A program made the position numbers and the translations under genes. This document shows, piece by piece, positions 10,691 to 21,579 of a stretch of DNA of 64,000 bases. The DNA lies in assembly GCA_007644065.1 (NCBI GenBank), contig VJWN01000017.1:868001-932000 (forward strand), given 5' to 3'. Numbering within the stretch: the first letter of the stretch is position 1; each line of letters begins with the position of its first letter. The DNA is from Margaritispora aquatica (Eukaryota; Ascomycota; Leotiomycetes; Helotiales; Discinellaceae). Below the pieces are notes generated by a model. It did no database searches and was not told the DNA's origin. It was given only the letters and a program-made list of their open reading frames with translations.

Positions 10691-12764
10691 ACGGAGAAGC
10701 CTCTGAGTTCCAACTGAGTTTATTAACATCGTAGTCCTCGCTCAGCAGATAAGCAGCAGGCAATTAGTCATGCTGAATGAAATGTTGTGGCTAATGAATG
10801 GGAGTGAAATCAGTTGGTATTAAACATTTGATCCAAGCGACCTATCTATTCAGCCACAGATTATCTGAGCACCACTGGTTCAAGTAGAGATCTATCAAGT
10901 GAAAGACTGTAAAATGTGTTGGGCAGAATCTTGGATGAGTTGTAGTTGTCGTTGCAAACCAAATGGAGCTAAGTCAAAAGAGGTGAACTCAAAATGAACG
11001 TGTCGACTTCTCATCAAAGATCTCTTTCACCACCTTCAACCAGAACATCTTTTCATTTCCTCTAACCATCAATATCTTCATACTATGATCTTCTTAAGCC
11101 ACCAGGACTGAGCAGCGAGTATTCACGTATACAAATCTGATTACGATCAAGCAAGTGCAAGTGTTGCTATCAGGTGACTACAACTCAATCACGAAGCAGT
11201 CCAAAGGTATCATCTTTCAAGATTTCGGATAGACTTGCTCAGAGCTGTTAGGATATCATCTCACCCATTTGGAAGTCTCGATAGATCCCATGACAAAATC
11301 CCGAACTCCAAGACTCGAGTCACAAACCCCGGGCATTCCAAGACATTTGAGCATTGTCATGTGATGGGATGTCAATACCTGGGGTAAGTCTTACCTTACG
11401 TGCTACATCATTCAAAATACTTCGCGTTTCTACCATTGTCCATTAATATTCGAGAAGATTCCGTGAGCATATTGCTTTCATCCATTCATCCATTCATCCA
11501 AGATTTATCGAGGCATTTAGTGATGCCCAACCCTAGATATGAGTATAGAAATGAGGTTCGGTGGACTGCAAAATTGTCATGTATTCAGAACTCAACAACA
11601 CGATTTTACAAAGGCGTATTTGAACCTCGAATACTGTTACAATCTTTTCGATTTAGTGTTTGTCCTCTTATTTGATTCCACAAGACTGGGATTACACATT
11701 CTGTTAATGCTTGCTTCCAAGTGTGATGAAGCTCTTCCTTGTCGAGAGATTGCAGATTCCCAGTTCATGCAGCTTCGAAGGCAAAAATACCATTTCCCCT
11801 CACATCAGTTATTTTCCTCTCACTTCAACCTTCACACTTCTCTTAAACCGTCCTCTCACTTACTGCAAAGCACATATTGCATGCAAGTCACTCAAGCGTT
11901 CACAGACGAAGAAAGCAACTATGCCCCTTTCCTCATCAAGCAGGAAAGGACTCGTGAAGAGTTTATTCCTGTGGGACGGCTGTTCTCGAACTCTAGTGTG
12001 GAAACATTTGCCACAATCTCCGTGTACACTTTTTTGCTGCTGATGTGGTGGTTAAGTAGTGAAGTGTGCTGAGTCTCTGTGGTCGACGAAATGGTAATAT
12101 AGTTACTATGTGACGGAGGAGCATTTTGAAGGTATGTAACCCAATAAATTTCCATATCCTCATTAGCTTATCATTACACAATTGTTACTTCGTTTGCCTG
12201 CCAATTTCTAGGAGTGCAAGAATGAATATGAAATCTCAGACTCAGAGGAGATTTCCATCGGGTTTCCGAGGCCACATCTACAATTCCTCTTCCACACCTC
12301 GGGCATATTAAGACGATCGAACCACGAAAATGTCTTCACGTATCAGATCCCGGGCTTGAATTCACATACAATCGTCAAGCATAATGGTGGGGTAGAATTA
12401 CTCGCATAACAATGGTTAATCTGGTTCCTGCGAAGGTCTTCAATGAATCCTGCTAGTTTGTGTATTCTCATCAGATCTTCTAGATATCAATTATGACATC
12501 ACGAAAGGCATATTTCCACAATATCTGGAAATAGCCACAGAATGTAAGTTAGGTTACACATAAATGTTAACTCGCAGCAAAGATTACCGCGTTTTGCATA
12601 TCTTGTTGCTAATGTATTTCTCAGAGTAACAACAAAGCCTACAACATTCCTTTTGGAATAAGTACTCGTCAAGGCTGCAAGAAAATATTTTCCTTCAGGC
12701 ACGGATATCCCTCTGGATTACAGGCCCTCTCGGACAACATCGACACGTGGTAGATCACTCTTCG
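10691..12764. other. Gene-poor AT-rich stretch
   Basis: Nothing that I can support as a gene. A plus-strand open frame of 177 codons (11539-12072) has biased, low-complexity composition and no recognisable motif. Some pyrimidine-rich stretches (about 11780-11880) look like fungal promoter leaders but lead to no clear coding exon. Confidence 0.4.
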
Positions 12765-13420
12765 CTATTGACTTAAATTCGCCGTATCTGCGTTGCCTAT
12801 GGTGGGTTCTGGTGTATAGAATTTATTTTTATTGCCTAGAGTGTTGAAGGCCCCACAGGGAAGTACAAAAGTCATCGATTGTGTCGAATTTATGGCTACG
12901 GCTGCTGCGGCAATAGCATTGAGTTGTTGGCACATGTTAACGGTGTTGACCTCAGGCTCTCGAACAGCTAGGATTTCATACACTTCAGAATCCGGAATAT
13001 CTTCTCACACTAGGCGGCCGAACGGAATCCCAAACGTCTGCGACAAGACGCACCAAGAAATATTGGAAAATTATCGATTACTTTTTCAAGGTGTTTTGCG
13101 ACTCGCATTCGCTCGCTTAATAAGTGTGCGAGTTTAAGGTTGCTGGGTTCTAGGTATAAATATTTTACTACCCGCTCTTGTGCATCATCGAGGCTCAACA
13201 AAAGAAAGTCTTGAGGGCCAGATGGTGTTAAGCTGAGCCAGAATCAACCAAGGAAATCCATCTCTCGGCAATACTTCGTAAAGTTCTTTGTGAAGTTGCT
13301 TTTGTCATTTGAACAAGGATTCGCGTGCTTCATATCAGACATTGAGCCCTGCAATACGCCCTCAACGCTCAAGGTCGCTTTCCAATCACTAGTCAATACA
13401 TCGCACTATCTCACGATAGG
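12765..13420 (-). pseudogene. Possible coding remnant
   Basis: Minus strand from about 13400 reads DVLTSDWKATLSVEGVL, then TKNFTKYCREMDFLG, TGA, FWLSLTPSGPQDFLLLSLDD, AQERVVKYLYLEPSNLKLAH and EKVIDNFPIFLGASC, then loses frame; a later piece reads PEVNTVNMCQQLNAIAAAA and AFNTLGNKNK. At least one in-frame stop and a frame change are needed. It resembles the remnants at 10.6 kb and 7.1 kb over very short stretches. Family unknown. Confidence 0.35.
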
Positions 13421-14314
13421 ACAGTAATTCAGGTGATATGGATTCTTTTCAAACAACATTACTTCTCTCATGTGGGGTTGGTCGGAGTTTTTGTTTGCTT
13501 TTTGCGGTCAGTAGAGTCAGCTCCGGATATCGGTCAATTCTGGTACTTGAACCTTGAGGGATATCACCAGAAATCTTGTGTGCAAAAACGATTGCCCCTG
13601 ATTGCTTGCAGAATCCCCCCCAAAAACGTGGACACGAGAGGGAGAATTCGTTCGACGTTGATTGCGATTCAGCCCTTATTCGAGTGCAATGCTTTTAAAG
13701 AGTAGCCAACGAACACGCTAAATCATGTTAATAGACCAAACACAACAAGATAAGGGAGCTTCTACTTAGAAGTTAACTCTTACTTTATATCCTGCCGAGC
13801 TTCAAACTCCTTGCAATCATATGCCGAGGTCAAGATGTTTACTGGGATTATCACGCAGCTGAGCAATCGTTCATGCTCTCGTTTCACACTCAACCAATTG
13901 CAAACGCGTGATGAACACCATGGGTCCTCAGTCGGATTTTGATTCTCCTTGGGATTGATCTATATACGGTTTGCTGGTTTTAAGCGACTGTTGTGGGCCT
14001 CTGTAGATGCACGGCTGGAGTCATCCTGTCAGGATACAATCGATATATGCGACCAGGGATTATATATGGCCAAGAAAAAGCATCACCATGTCACATCCTA
14101 CCACTGTTCTTTTGATTCTTGATACGAGGATAGTCGGCTCTCGCTGTTATCAATCACAAGAAGATATGTTGGAACTGTAGATATGGAGTTCGATATCGAA
14201 ATTCCGCGTCCTGTTTTCCATTCTGCTTCATTGTCTTCCAGTTTCTCGAAAGTTTGAGCTCTCTACGGTCCTGGATTGAAATCTCTGGCAGGCCAAAGTG
14301 AAATCCAACTGATC
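13421..14314. other. Intergenic, upstream of the SAT4-family gene
   Basis: No supported gene. The last 150 nt before 14315 are T- and C-rich and probably hold the promoter and leader of the membrane protein gene. A short upstream in-frame ATG at 14276 would add 13 residues; it is less likely than the ATG at 14315. Confidence 0.4.
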
Positions 14315-16201
14315 ATGGCGAATATAACTTACGACCCTTCGAATTTGGCAATGACAGGTGCCTGGCCGCCTCCTCCAGGTGTTACAGCGAATTTCATCGA
14401 TCCTCCGAGTATTGCTGGACAGGTTGCACCCATACGTCTTGCGTTCACAGCTATAGCTACTTTATTTGTCGTGCTGAGACTCTATACCAGAGGGGTATTG
14501 ATCCGATCTTTGGGAATTGATGATGGTGAGGTGATCGACACCCGTTTGAGAGTCTTGACTGACCTAGAACAGTCTTTGTAGTGATCTCACTCGTAAGAGT
14601 AGTTAATCGTTTTGTATACGCCAAGCTGATAATCATTTTCAAGATCATTTCATGGGGATTTACTACGTTGAGCATTTTAGGTATGATTCATGGCAATTGC
14701 GTTCGAGTTCGTAGACTAATAGCTTCAGCGATTCCACATGGCTATGGTATCGATTTATGGAACCTTTACATACCGGATGTGATTATGTTTCTTAAGGTAC
14801 AAACATACCCGACAGCCTTTCCTTAAGTCTCTTACTGAACTTGAATACAGTTCGATCTTGGTGGCCAGCTCAGCTACTTCCTTGCAACGATGTTTGTCAA
14901 GCTCTCGATTATTCTCATGTACCTTCGACTCAACCCAGACCCAACATTTCGCAAGATTGCCTACACGATCGGAGCTTTTGATGTCACATATTGTCTACTG
15001 AGCTGCGGGATTTCAGCTTTTGGATGTGCCCCAATCAAGTCGAGTTGGGATTTCACCGTTCCACATACGTGTGTTAACAAGAGAAGTTATTGTGAGTATG
15101 ACTCAGTAGAGAGGTAGTTCATGTTGGGCATGCGAGCTAATAAAGGTGTAGTTTACGCGCAGGCAAATTTTAATATTTTGTCAGACTTTGCGACATTGCT
15201 GTTACCTGTTCGGATGTGCTTGAAGTTGCAACTACCAAGGCGGCAAAGATGGATGTTGGTCCTCCTGTTCGCTGTTGGTTCATTGTTTGTTTCCTCCATA
15301 CCATCGGCAATGACTGGATGTTGATAAGTTCTAGCGCTTGTATAGTGAGCATTGTGCGGCTTGCGACGCTCATTCCATCCTTACATTCAATGAACTTTAC
15401 AAACTTCAAGGTCCAAGTTGGTAAGCACCCTTTTTCTAAGTATTATGAGATTTTATACTAATATTCACAACAGGCAACTGGGCGTATGTGGTTTATTTTC
15501 CTCAAGTTAGAACAAGCTAATATCTTAGTAGCTCTGTCGAACTCAATACATCGATTATTTGCGCCTGTCTCACTTGCCTGAAACCACTGCTGAAACTGCT
15601 CTTCCCCTCCTACATGTCCTCTAACTCACACACCAATTCCAACAACCACTCCCGATCATTCTCAAACTCCAATCCGAGGCACAATTCAATAGTTCTCTCT
15701 GCATCGATGCAGGGCTCCTCGCCATCCTCAAAGAAAACAAGTAATACAACAACTACAACTACAACTTGCACATCGGACTCAGCCTCAGCGAAACAAAACT
15801 ACCCTTTCCCAAGCTTCCCTAGCTTTCCAATGAGAAGTCTATCACTGAAGCGGAGAAGCGTGGAGGATGGATTGGGTGATGGGTATCAGCAAGATCCTGA
15901 GGCCGAGGCTATCAAGGCTAGAATCAGAGGGTGGAGTGGCAGCAAGCCTCACTACGAGAATGACACCATGATTGATGAGCCAAGCAAGCATGGAAGCAGA
16001 GATGCCAGCTATGATCGGGCAGAAACGGACAGTGTCCGTCCCATTCTAAGCTTGACCTCGAGTATTGGGAGGGAGAGGAACGGTAGCTTAGGTCGAAGCA
16101 GGGATGAGAGGGGCAGTGGTGATGGACTTGATAAGGGTATGGAAATCCACAACGGAGGGGTTCTGAAGACTGTCGCTTATGAGGTGAAGTTTGGAGACTG
16201 A
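14315..16201 (+). CDS. SAT4-family (fungal rhodopsin-domain) membrane protein
   Basis: Seven-helix integral membrane protein of the fungal SAT4/rhodopsin-domain family; function of the family is mostly unknown. I can splice it in frame with eight short introns: after SLGIDDG, ISL, TLSIL, IMFLK, NKRSY, FAVGS, KVQVG and NWA. The rebuilt protein shows the family pattern: LRLYTRGVLIRSLGIDD, GYGIDLWNLYIPD, FVKLSIILMYLRLNP, FGCAPIKSSWD..TCVN, FNILSDFATLLLPVRM, LPRRQRWMLVLLFAVGSF, CIVSIVRLATL and SVELNTSIICACLTCLKPLL. Six or seven hydrophobic helices are visible. After the last helix comes a disordered Ser/Asn/Thr-rich tail of about 200 residues (from SSNSHTNSNNHS), with a threonine run. All splice phases fit, so the gene looks intact although it has many introns. 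Confidence 0.8.
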
Positions 16202-16562
16202 GTCTAGTTGAGTAATGCTTACTAGTGGATTGGATACGGTATTGAGGACCTGTGGCCTGGATTCTCTCTAGTCTCCAGTGATACGACTTTGCATGGCATA
16301 GCAGGATGAAGGGAGGTAAACTTGCAGCGTTTTTTGGTTGGGCATTGGCGGCTTTTTCTCATTTTATATTTCATATTATACCACATACGTAAAGGCTAGA
16401 TAGATTGACGATCAATGAATTACGAATCGCCTGCTGAAGGCTTCAATTTGTGGCCTCTATTTATAGTACAATCCAAGAACGCCGTGACCTGCCTGTGATG
16501 CTCCATCTATGATTAAATATGGCCCAGTGTCTTTTCAATCTCCAAACGCCATCTCAGCATAA

Positions 16563-19119
16563 TCATTCCCCATCCTCCATGGCCTGTTTTCTCTTCTGCT
16601 GATCTCTCTGTAGCTTCTTGAAGAAAGGATTACTCTCCTTCTTCTTCTTCAACTCCTTGTTCTTGCTCCGGTTCTGCTCCACGTACGCCATATCCTGTCC
16701 ACCCGCTAACTCGCTCAACATGCCAGCAGTACGTCTCGCACCAAGTTTCTTCTTCTTTTGCTTGCTATCGTTCAGGTTGTTGAATAAATCGTCGCCCTTC
16801 TCGTAATCACCACTCGTGTCCGTCTCATTGTGTATCATGACGTTTTGCAACAGCTCTCTTCGCTCTGCAGCAGTCGTGAAGGCGAGATCAGGCATGTTCT
16901 CCATACCTTGCAGGTGAGTGATGACTTTGAAAGCGTAACCTTGGTCGACTAGGAAGGCTTGCCGCTTGGACGAATATACCATCTCAAGCGTGTCCTTAGA
17001 CACAAGCGAGTAGAAGAATGCATTGAAGCCTTCGTCATTACGTCGCTTGGCTCGCAGGATTCGACCGAGTCGTTGTGCTTCTTGACGACGAGAACCAAAG
17101 TGGGATGATATCTGGATGAGACATGTTGCTTCGGGGAGATCGAGCGAGGTGTCACCAATTTTAGAGAGGAAAAGTGTATTGATGTTTTCGTTGTGCTGAA
17201 AATTTTCCAAGATGCGAAGACGTTCTGAATTGGAGGTTTCGCCGTAAATGAAGGCTTTGCCTAATTTCTTGGCATATGTCTGTAGGGCGTAGACATTATC
17301 CGAAAAGACGATGATTTTGTCTCCACGCTTCTCATGATAGTCGATTAGAAATTGGCAGGCCTGGAATTTGAGCGGGTTCATGATCCAAAGCGCTGATTTG
17401 TTTCTGGTGTTTGTTCGCAGGTACTCAGTGTAGAACTCAGTAGTCATTGGACACCAGACTTCTGCACATTGCACTCTAGCAATATGACCTTGCTCGGCTA
17501 ACTCCATCCAATTTGCCTCGTACAGTTTGGGACCGATCAAGAAGTTCAAATCACTGATCTTGTCATCTTCACGAAGAAGTGTGGCTGTTAGGCCCAACTT
17601 CGAGTGTGTCTTGATGATCGATGTAACTCTTCTGAACATATGAGCTGGTGCCACATGAACTTCATCCAAAATCATAAGACCCCATTCTCGATTCTGGAGA
17701 AAATCCATCATCTTTTGAGAATCGTATGATCGCTTCCCTTGCTGAGCAACCATATTGTATGTCGTTACGATGATACCAGTATTACCAGAAAACTTCTCCT
17801 TGTTGTCGGAAGTGAAAACAGCAATGTCATTCGGGTTGATGTTGGACCATTTGATAAATTCCAATCGCCACTGAACGACTGACATAGAACTGGTGCAGAG
17901 AATAATTACACCCTTTTTAATTGTGCAAGCTGCTGTTATTCCGACTAGGGTCTTACCAGCTCCACAAGGAAGAACAATAAGACCACTCTTCGCTCTGCCA
18001 TTACCGAACATCTTACTCAAGCTCTTCTCTTGATAATGTCTGATCTGTGCAGTGGGCTTGAGGTCGATGTCTAGATTGGCATTTGCGACATCAGCACGGA
18101 AATCGTACTCTTCCAAGAGGGGAAATCCTAACTCCAAGCATCGCTTCTGGATTTCTTCTACGCCGTCATCAGCAATTTGAAAAGCATGAACAACATCCTC
18201 TGTATCATCGTCGTCGTCATCTTCGTTCAATGTCGCAAAAATTTCATCTTGATTTGCCGCATCAGGATCCATGGCTTTGGATCGGTCTGTAGCTTGTTGA
18301 ACTCCAGCAGCAAGCTTCGTACCTGGGATTACTAAGGCGCCCATTTTGGGAGCTGAAGCAACTTCAATGTCCTCGGTGACAATTCTCAGTGGTCCAATGA
18401 CCGGATCTTGCAAAAGCGTTTGCAACATAGATGGATCTGTGCTTTCTAAATAGTGCTTGGTGTTCTTCAGCACAAGCTTGACCTTGCCATAGCTCTGGGT
18501 ACATTTTGTGATATATTCCCGGATACTTTCAGGCACAGGCACCTTGCACAGCCTATCCAGAACGTTGATTATATCCTCTGGTTTGAGACCTACAGAAACA
18601 GCGGCATATAGCGAATGTGGTGTCAAGGAGTATTCGTGAAGATACTGAGGTCTCGATAAAGGTTCGGCGATTGTGGTCAAGAAATCTTGAGCATGGGATG
18701 CTAAAGGTGAGAAGCTTTCCAGAATAATTCTTCCTTTTATAGGGTCAATCCATAGTGGTCGATTGTCGTGGTCAGGTTTCAGTGATAGGTATGAGAAATC
18801 GTTCTGTTCAAAGTAACGGCTCGCCGAGTCTCTGTTCGCAAACGCGCCCGCGACCTTGGGCTTATACTTTGACACAGTCAGGTTGTCGCGAACCTTCCTG
18901 ACCACTTCATCCTCGGGCCCTGAAGACTCTGACATATATTCCCCATCACTGCTGCCACCAAGACTTTTCGGAGTCCCAGGTCCTGGAGTCGAAGAAGCAG
19001 ATGCTCTGCCTGCTTTGCTGCCGCCTTTCGCAGCTAGGATAATTGTTAGTTACGCACTGGTAAGTAGTTTGAGCAATTCAAATGGTCATACTCGACGCAG
19101 CTTTCCGCTTCGGAGGCAT
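16563..19119 (-). CDS. SSL2: TFIIH DNA translocase/helicase XPB (Ssl2/Rad25)
   Basis: 3'-5' DNA translocase subunit of TFIIH, needed for promoter opening and nucleotide excision repair in the nucleus. Two exons: a first exon from 19119 encoding MPPKRKAAS and a second starting [10 protein letters not shown]; one intron (GTATGA..CCTAG) lies between. Total 832 residues. An acidic linker ([11 protein letters not shown]) precedes the helicase core. Walker A GAGKT is at 367-371 inside [13 protein letters not shown] at 466-469, the XPB RED motif in [11 protein letters not shown], and the helicase C-terminal signature [16 protein letters not shown] is present. The C terminus is Lys/Gln-rich as in orthologues. 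It is divergent from the CHY zinc-finger gene. Identification is secure. Confidence 0.97.
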
Positions 19120-19357
19120 TGTAATATCCTGCCAGCAGGTTGTGCTGTGGTACGAAAATGATGAATTGATGAAGGCTGGAGGCAACCTTGGGGCAAACTT
19201 GTAGTTTCGGACGAGGCTGACAAAGTGGACCAAACGCGCTAGAAATTGATTGGCATTAGGAATTGTCGCGACCAAATAGTTCGTGACTTGAAATCACATT
19301 TGAGTCAAGCAACAGTCAGAAAGCAAGGATTCCAAAGTAGCTGTAATCAGGTTCACC
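19120..19357. promoter_or_regulatory. Shared promoter of SSL2 and the CHY gene
   Basis: The two ATGs are 238 nt apart on opposite strands, so both genes must draw their promoters from this interval. No clear TATA box. This is inference from layout. Confidence 0.5.
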
Positions 19358-19872
19358 ATGTGGTAGGTGTTGCGCCAAAGGAAAGTTGAGTTATCTAAGA
19401 GAAATGTAGCAAGCACATTCTCAACGCCCAGGTCGCCATCAGATCCCCTTGCTGCAAGTCCCCTTCTCTTGCTCTATGTCTGCATGCTAAAATTCAAATA
19501 GGCCGAAAATGGTTTGACTGCGCTGAATGCCATGCCGAGACTGAGAGCCACCCTCTTCTCCAGAAGACCGAGATGGTATGCCCCTCCATTTACCCCGCGA
19601 TGTGCGTCCTCTTCTAATCAGTTTAGACATTCTTGTGCAAGAAATGTAAGAAGGCCTTCCGCAAAGATGCCGAAGAATTCGAGGAGAGTGATGAGTACTG
19701 CCCACATTGCGACAATCACTTCGTACTGGAGGCTGTTGTGCCAAAGCCTGTGCTGGAATTTGAAGGCGAGGATGCTCGAATCGATAGCAGGATGATCAAG
19801 GACGACAGAATCCGGGAGGAAGAACTAAGAAGTATCTTTGATGTTAAGGAGGCTCCGAATAAGCTAGGTTAG
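19358..19872 (+). CDS. CHY-type zinc-finger protein
   Basis: Small zinc-binding protein of the CHY family (relatives include yeast Hot13, which acts in the mitochondrial intermembrane space). Four exons join in perfect frame: 19358-19362 (ATGTG only), 19410-19453, 19502-19575 and 19627-19872. The product starts MCKHILNAQVAIRSPCCRKW and continues FDCAECHAETESHPLL, MTFLCKKCKKAFRKDAEEF and DEYCPHCDNHFVLEA; cysteine pairs and the HAE motif match the family. The second intron uses a GC donor (GCAAGT at 19454) and ends at AG 19501. Length is 122 residues. The C-terminal tail (RMIKDDRIREEELRSIFD) is charged and typical of fungal copies. The start and the 5-nt exon are chosen because they alone restore the conserved MCKH start. 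Confidence 0.85.
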
Positions 19873-20120
19873 GGGCTTACGGAGAATGAAGGTGTTTGAT
19901 TTAGCGGCATGGCATTACGGGAGTTAAGGGTGGTAATTGTAGAACCAGGACAAGAAGCCAAATAACGAAGCAGAGAGAGTGAAAACACGACAAGTATGGG
20001 CCTTGATCTGAAATTCGCAAATGATGCCTTGCCCCAAAAATGCTCATTGGGCAGAACTTTTCATCGCTCATTGCTATTGTACACGCGTTCTGCTGAAATG
20101 CTCAGATTTCAATGAAGCAT

Positions 20121-21132
20121 CTAAGCATTTGACTCATCCGGTCCTCTTGTCAGAATTGCAGCACTTCCAGTACCTGGTGTTCGTCCGCTCTTCTTCTTGG
20201 CAGCCTCCTCAACCTTCTCCTGCTCAATATTCTTCACATACGCCTCGATATCCTCGACTGGAAGCATCTCCATGAGCTTTCCAGGTGCCATAATGGCAAT
20301 CTCAATGTTCTTCGCTCCCGTCTGAACAACTTCCAGTAATGACTTAATAGTCAACTTAATTGTAGCTTCCCTATCCATGTCATCCTTATGGTTTCGCTCG
20401 AGGAATTCTCGGACTGTCTTGCTGGATCGGCCAATAGCGTTTGCTTTCCTACGTAACCATGAGTAATCGCGACAATGTTGACATGCAACCCACGTACCAT
20501 GCAGAGTAAATTCCAGATGGCTCAGTCTGGTAGAGTCTTGGGGTCTTGTCGTTAGGATCGAAACCGACAATCAATGTGCTGATACCAAAAGGTCGGACAC
20601 CACCACTCTGGGTATATCTTTGCTGTACACCGGCAACATATTTTGTAATGTATTCAATCGTTACCGGATCCTCCACAGTCAAACGATGAGATTGTGCTTC
20701 TAATCTAGCCTTGTCCACCAGAATTCTTGCGTCGGCATTAAGTCCAGCAAAGGCAAGGCAGACGTGGGTATCAACAAGGCCAATCTTGGAGGGTGTAATT
20801 CGAGTGTCTTGTAACTTCATTGCTGAGCGCTTCTCACAACCTAGAACGACGATATCCTTTCCCTTCACACCAACTGCACATGTTCCTGTTCGACCTTTAG
20901 ATTTCGTTCGATGCTTCAACTGAATCGCGCATACCTCTCTTCACAGCCTCAAGCGCATATTCGACCTGAAAGACGTGTCCATCGGGACTAGATACATCAT
21001 TAGAGCTTGGAGGTGGTGGAAGTACTGCAGAACTTACCTGAAGACTGTTTGGTATTAGTTTGTAGTCAAATCTAGCTGTGCAACAGGGAGCTTTAACTTA
21101 CCAGAAAGAGCTCTATCATAACCTGAAGCCAT
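20121..21132 (-). CDS. PRE6: 20S proteasome subunit alpha-4 (Pre6 / PSMA7 type)
   Basis: Structural alpha-ring subunit of the 20S proteasome. From ATG 21132 the product reads [20 protein letters not shown], then [72 protein letters not shown] and [20 protein letters not shown]; these fit the alpha-4 class better than other alpha subunits. Four introns are required. A 7-nt exon (TCTTCAG, 21044-21038) supplies the codons for VFS between two introns and is needed for the invariant alpha-subunit N terminus. The C-terminal tail is Lys/Glu-rich ([15 protein letters not shown]). Length is about 270 residues. Identification is secure. Confidence 0.95.
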
Positions 21133-21579
21133 GGTGAAGGCTGGTGCGTATTGTGTGTTTAACGGGGTAGGTATGGGGGTATCTCAAATTGCAATCGTAA
21201 ACGTCGTCAGAGAAGGTATTGTGGTTTGTCTCGAGCTTGGTGATCTGGAAGCTTGGGCAGGCTGCATCGCGTTACGAGGTTCGCGAGCTTCTGGATCCAC
21301 AATTGGAGCTACTAGGGCGGCATTACGGGAGCCTAAAAGCGGCCTCGGTAATTCCCTATTGCCCTGAAAACGTCAACTTCAATGCCCTGGCTTTGGGAAC
21401 GCCATTGTGATCCTCTAGCCAAGCACAAGGCTGAGTGACATCTTTTTATTCTGGCATTGCGCTTTTAAAACATATTTTTCTTAACATCTCCTCGGGGTGA
21501 AGTCAAGCCAGAAATTATCCTCATGCACTAAATTGGTTCTTTCGTAAGCTTCAACTGGACTAAATACAGAGATTTCAGC

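Noticed and set aside
11539..12072. 177-codon plus-strand open frame
   Set aside because: No recognisable motif, odd composition, overlaps another long frame in a shifted phase, and sits in AT-rich DNA between dead gene fragments; probably chance.
7000..14000. Intact transposon in the gene-poor block
   Set aside because: No terminal inverted repeats, long terminal repeats, transposase, reverse transcriptase or integrase motifs could be found by eye.
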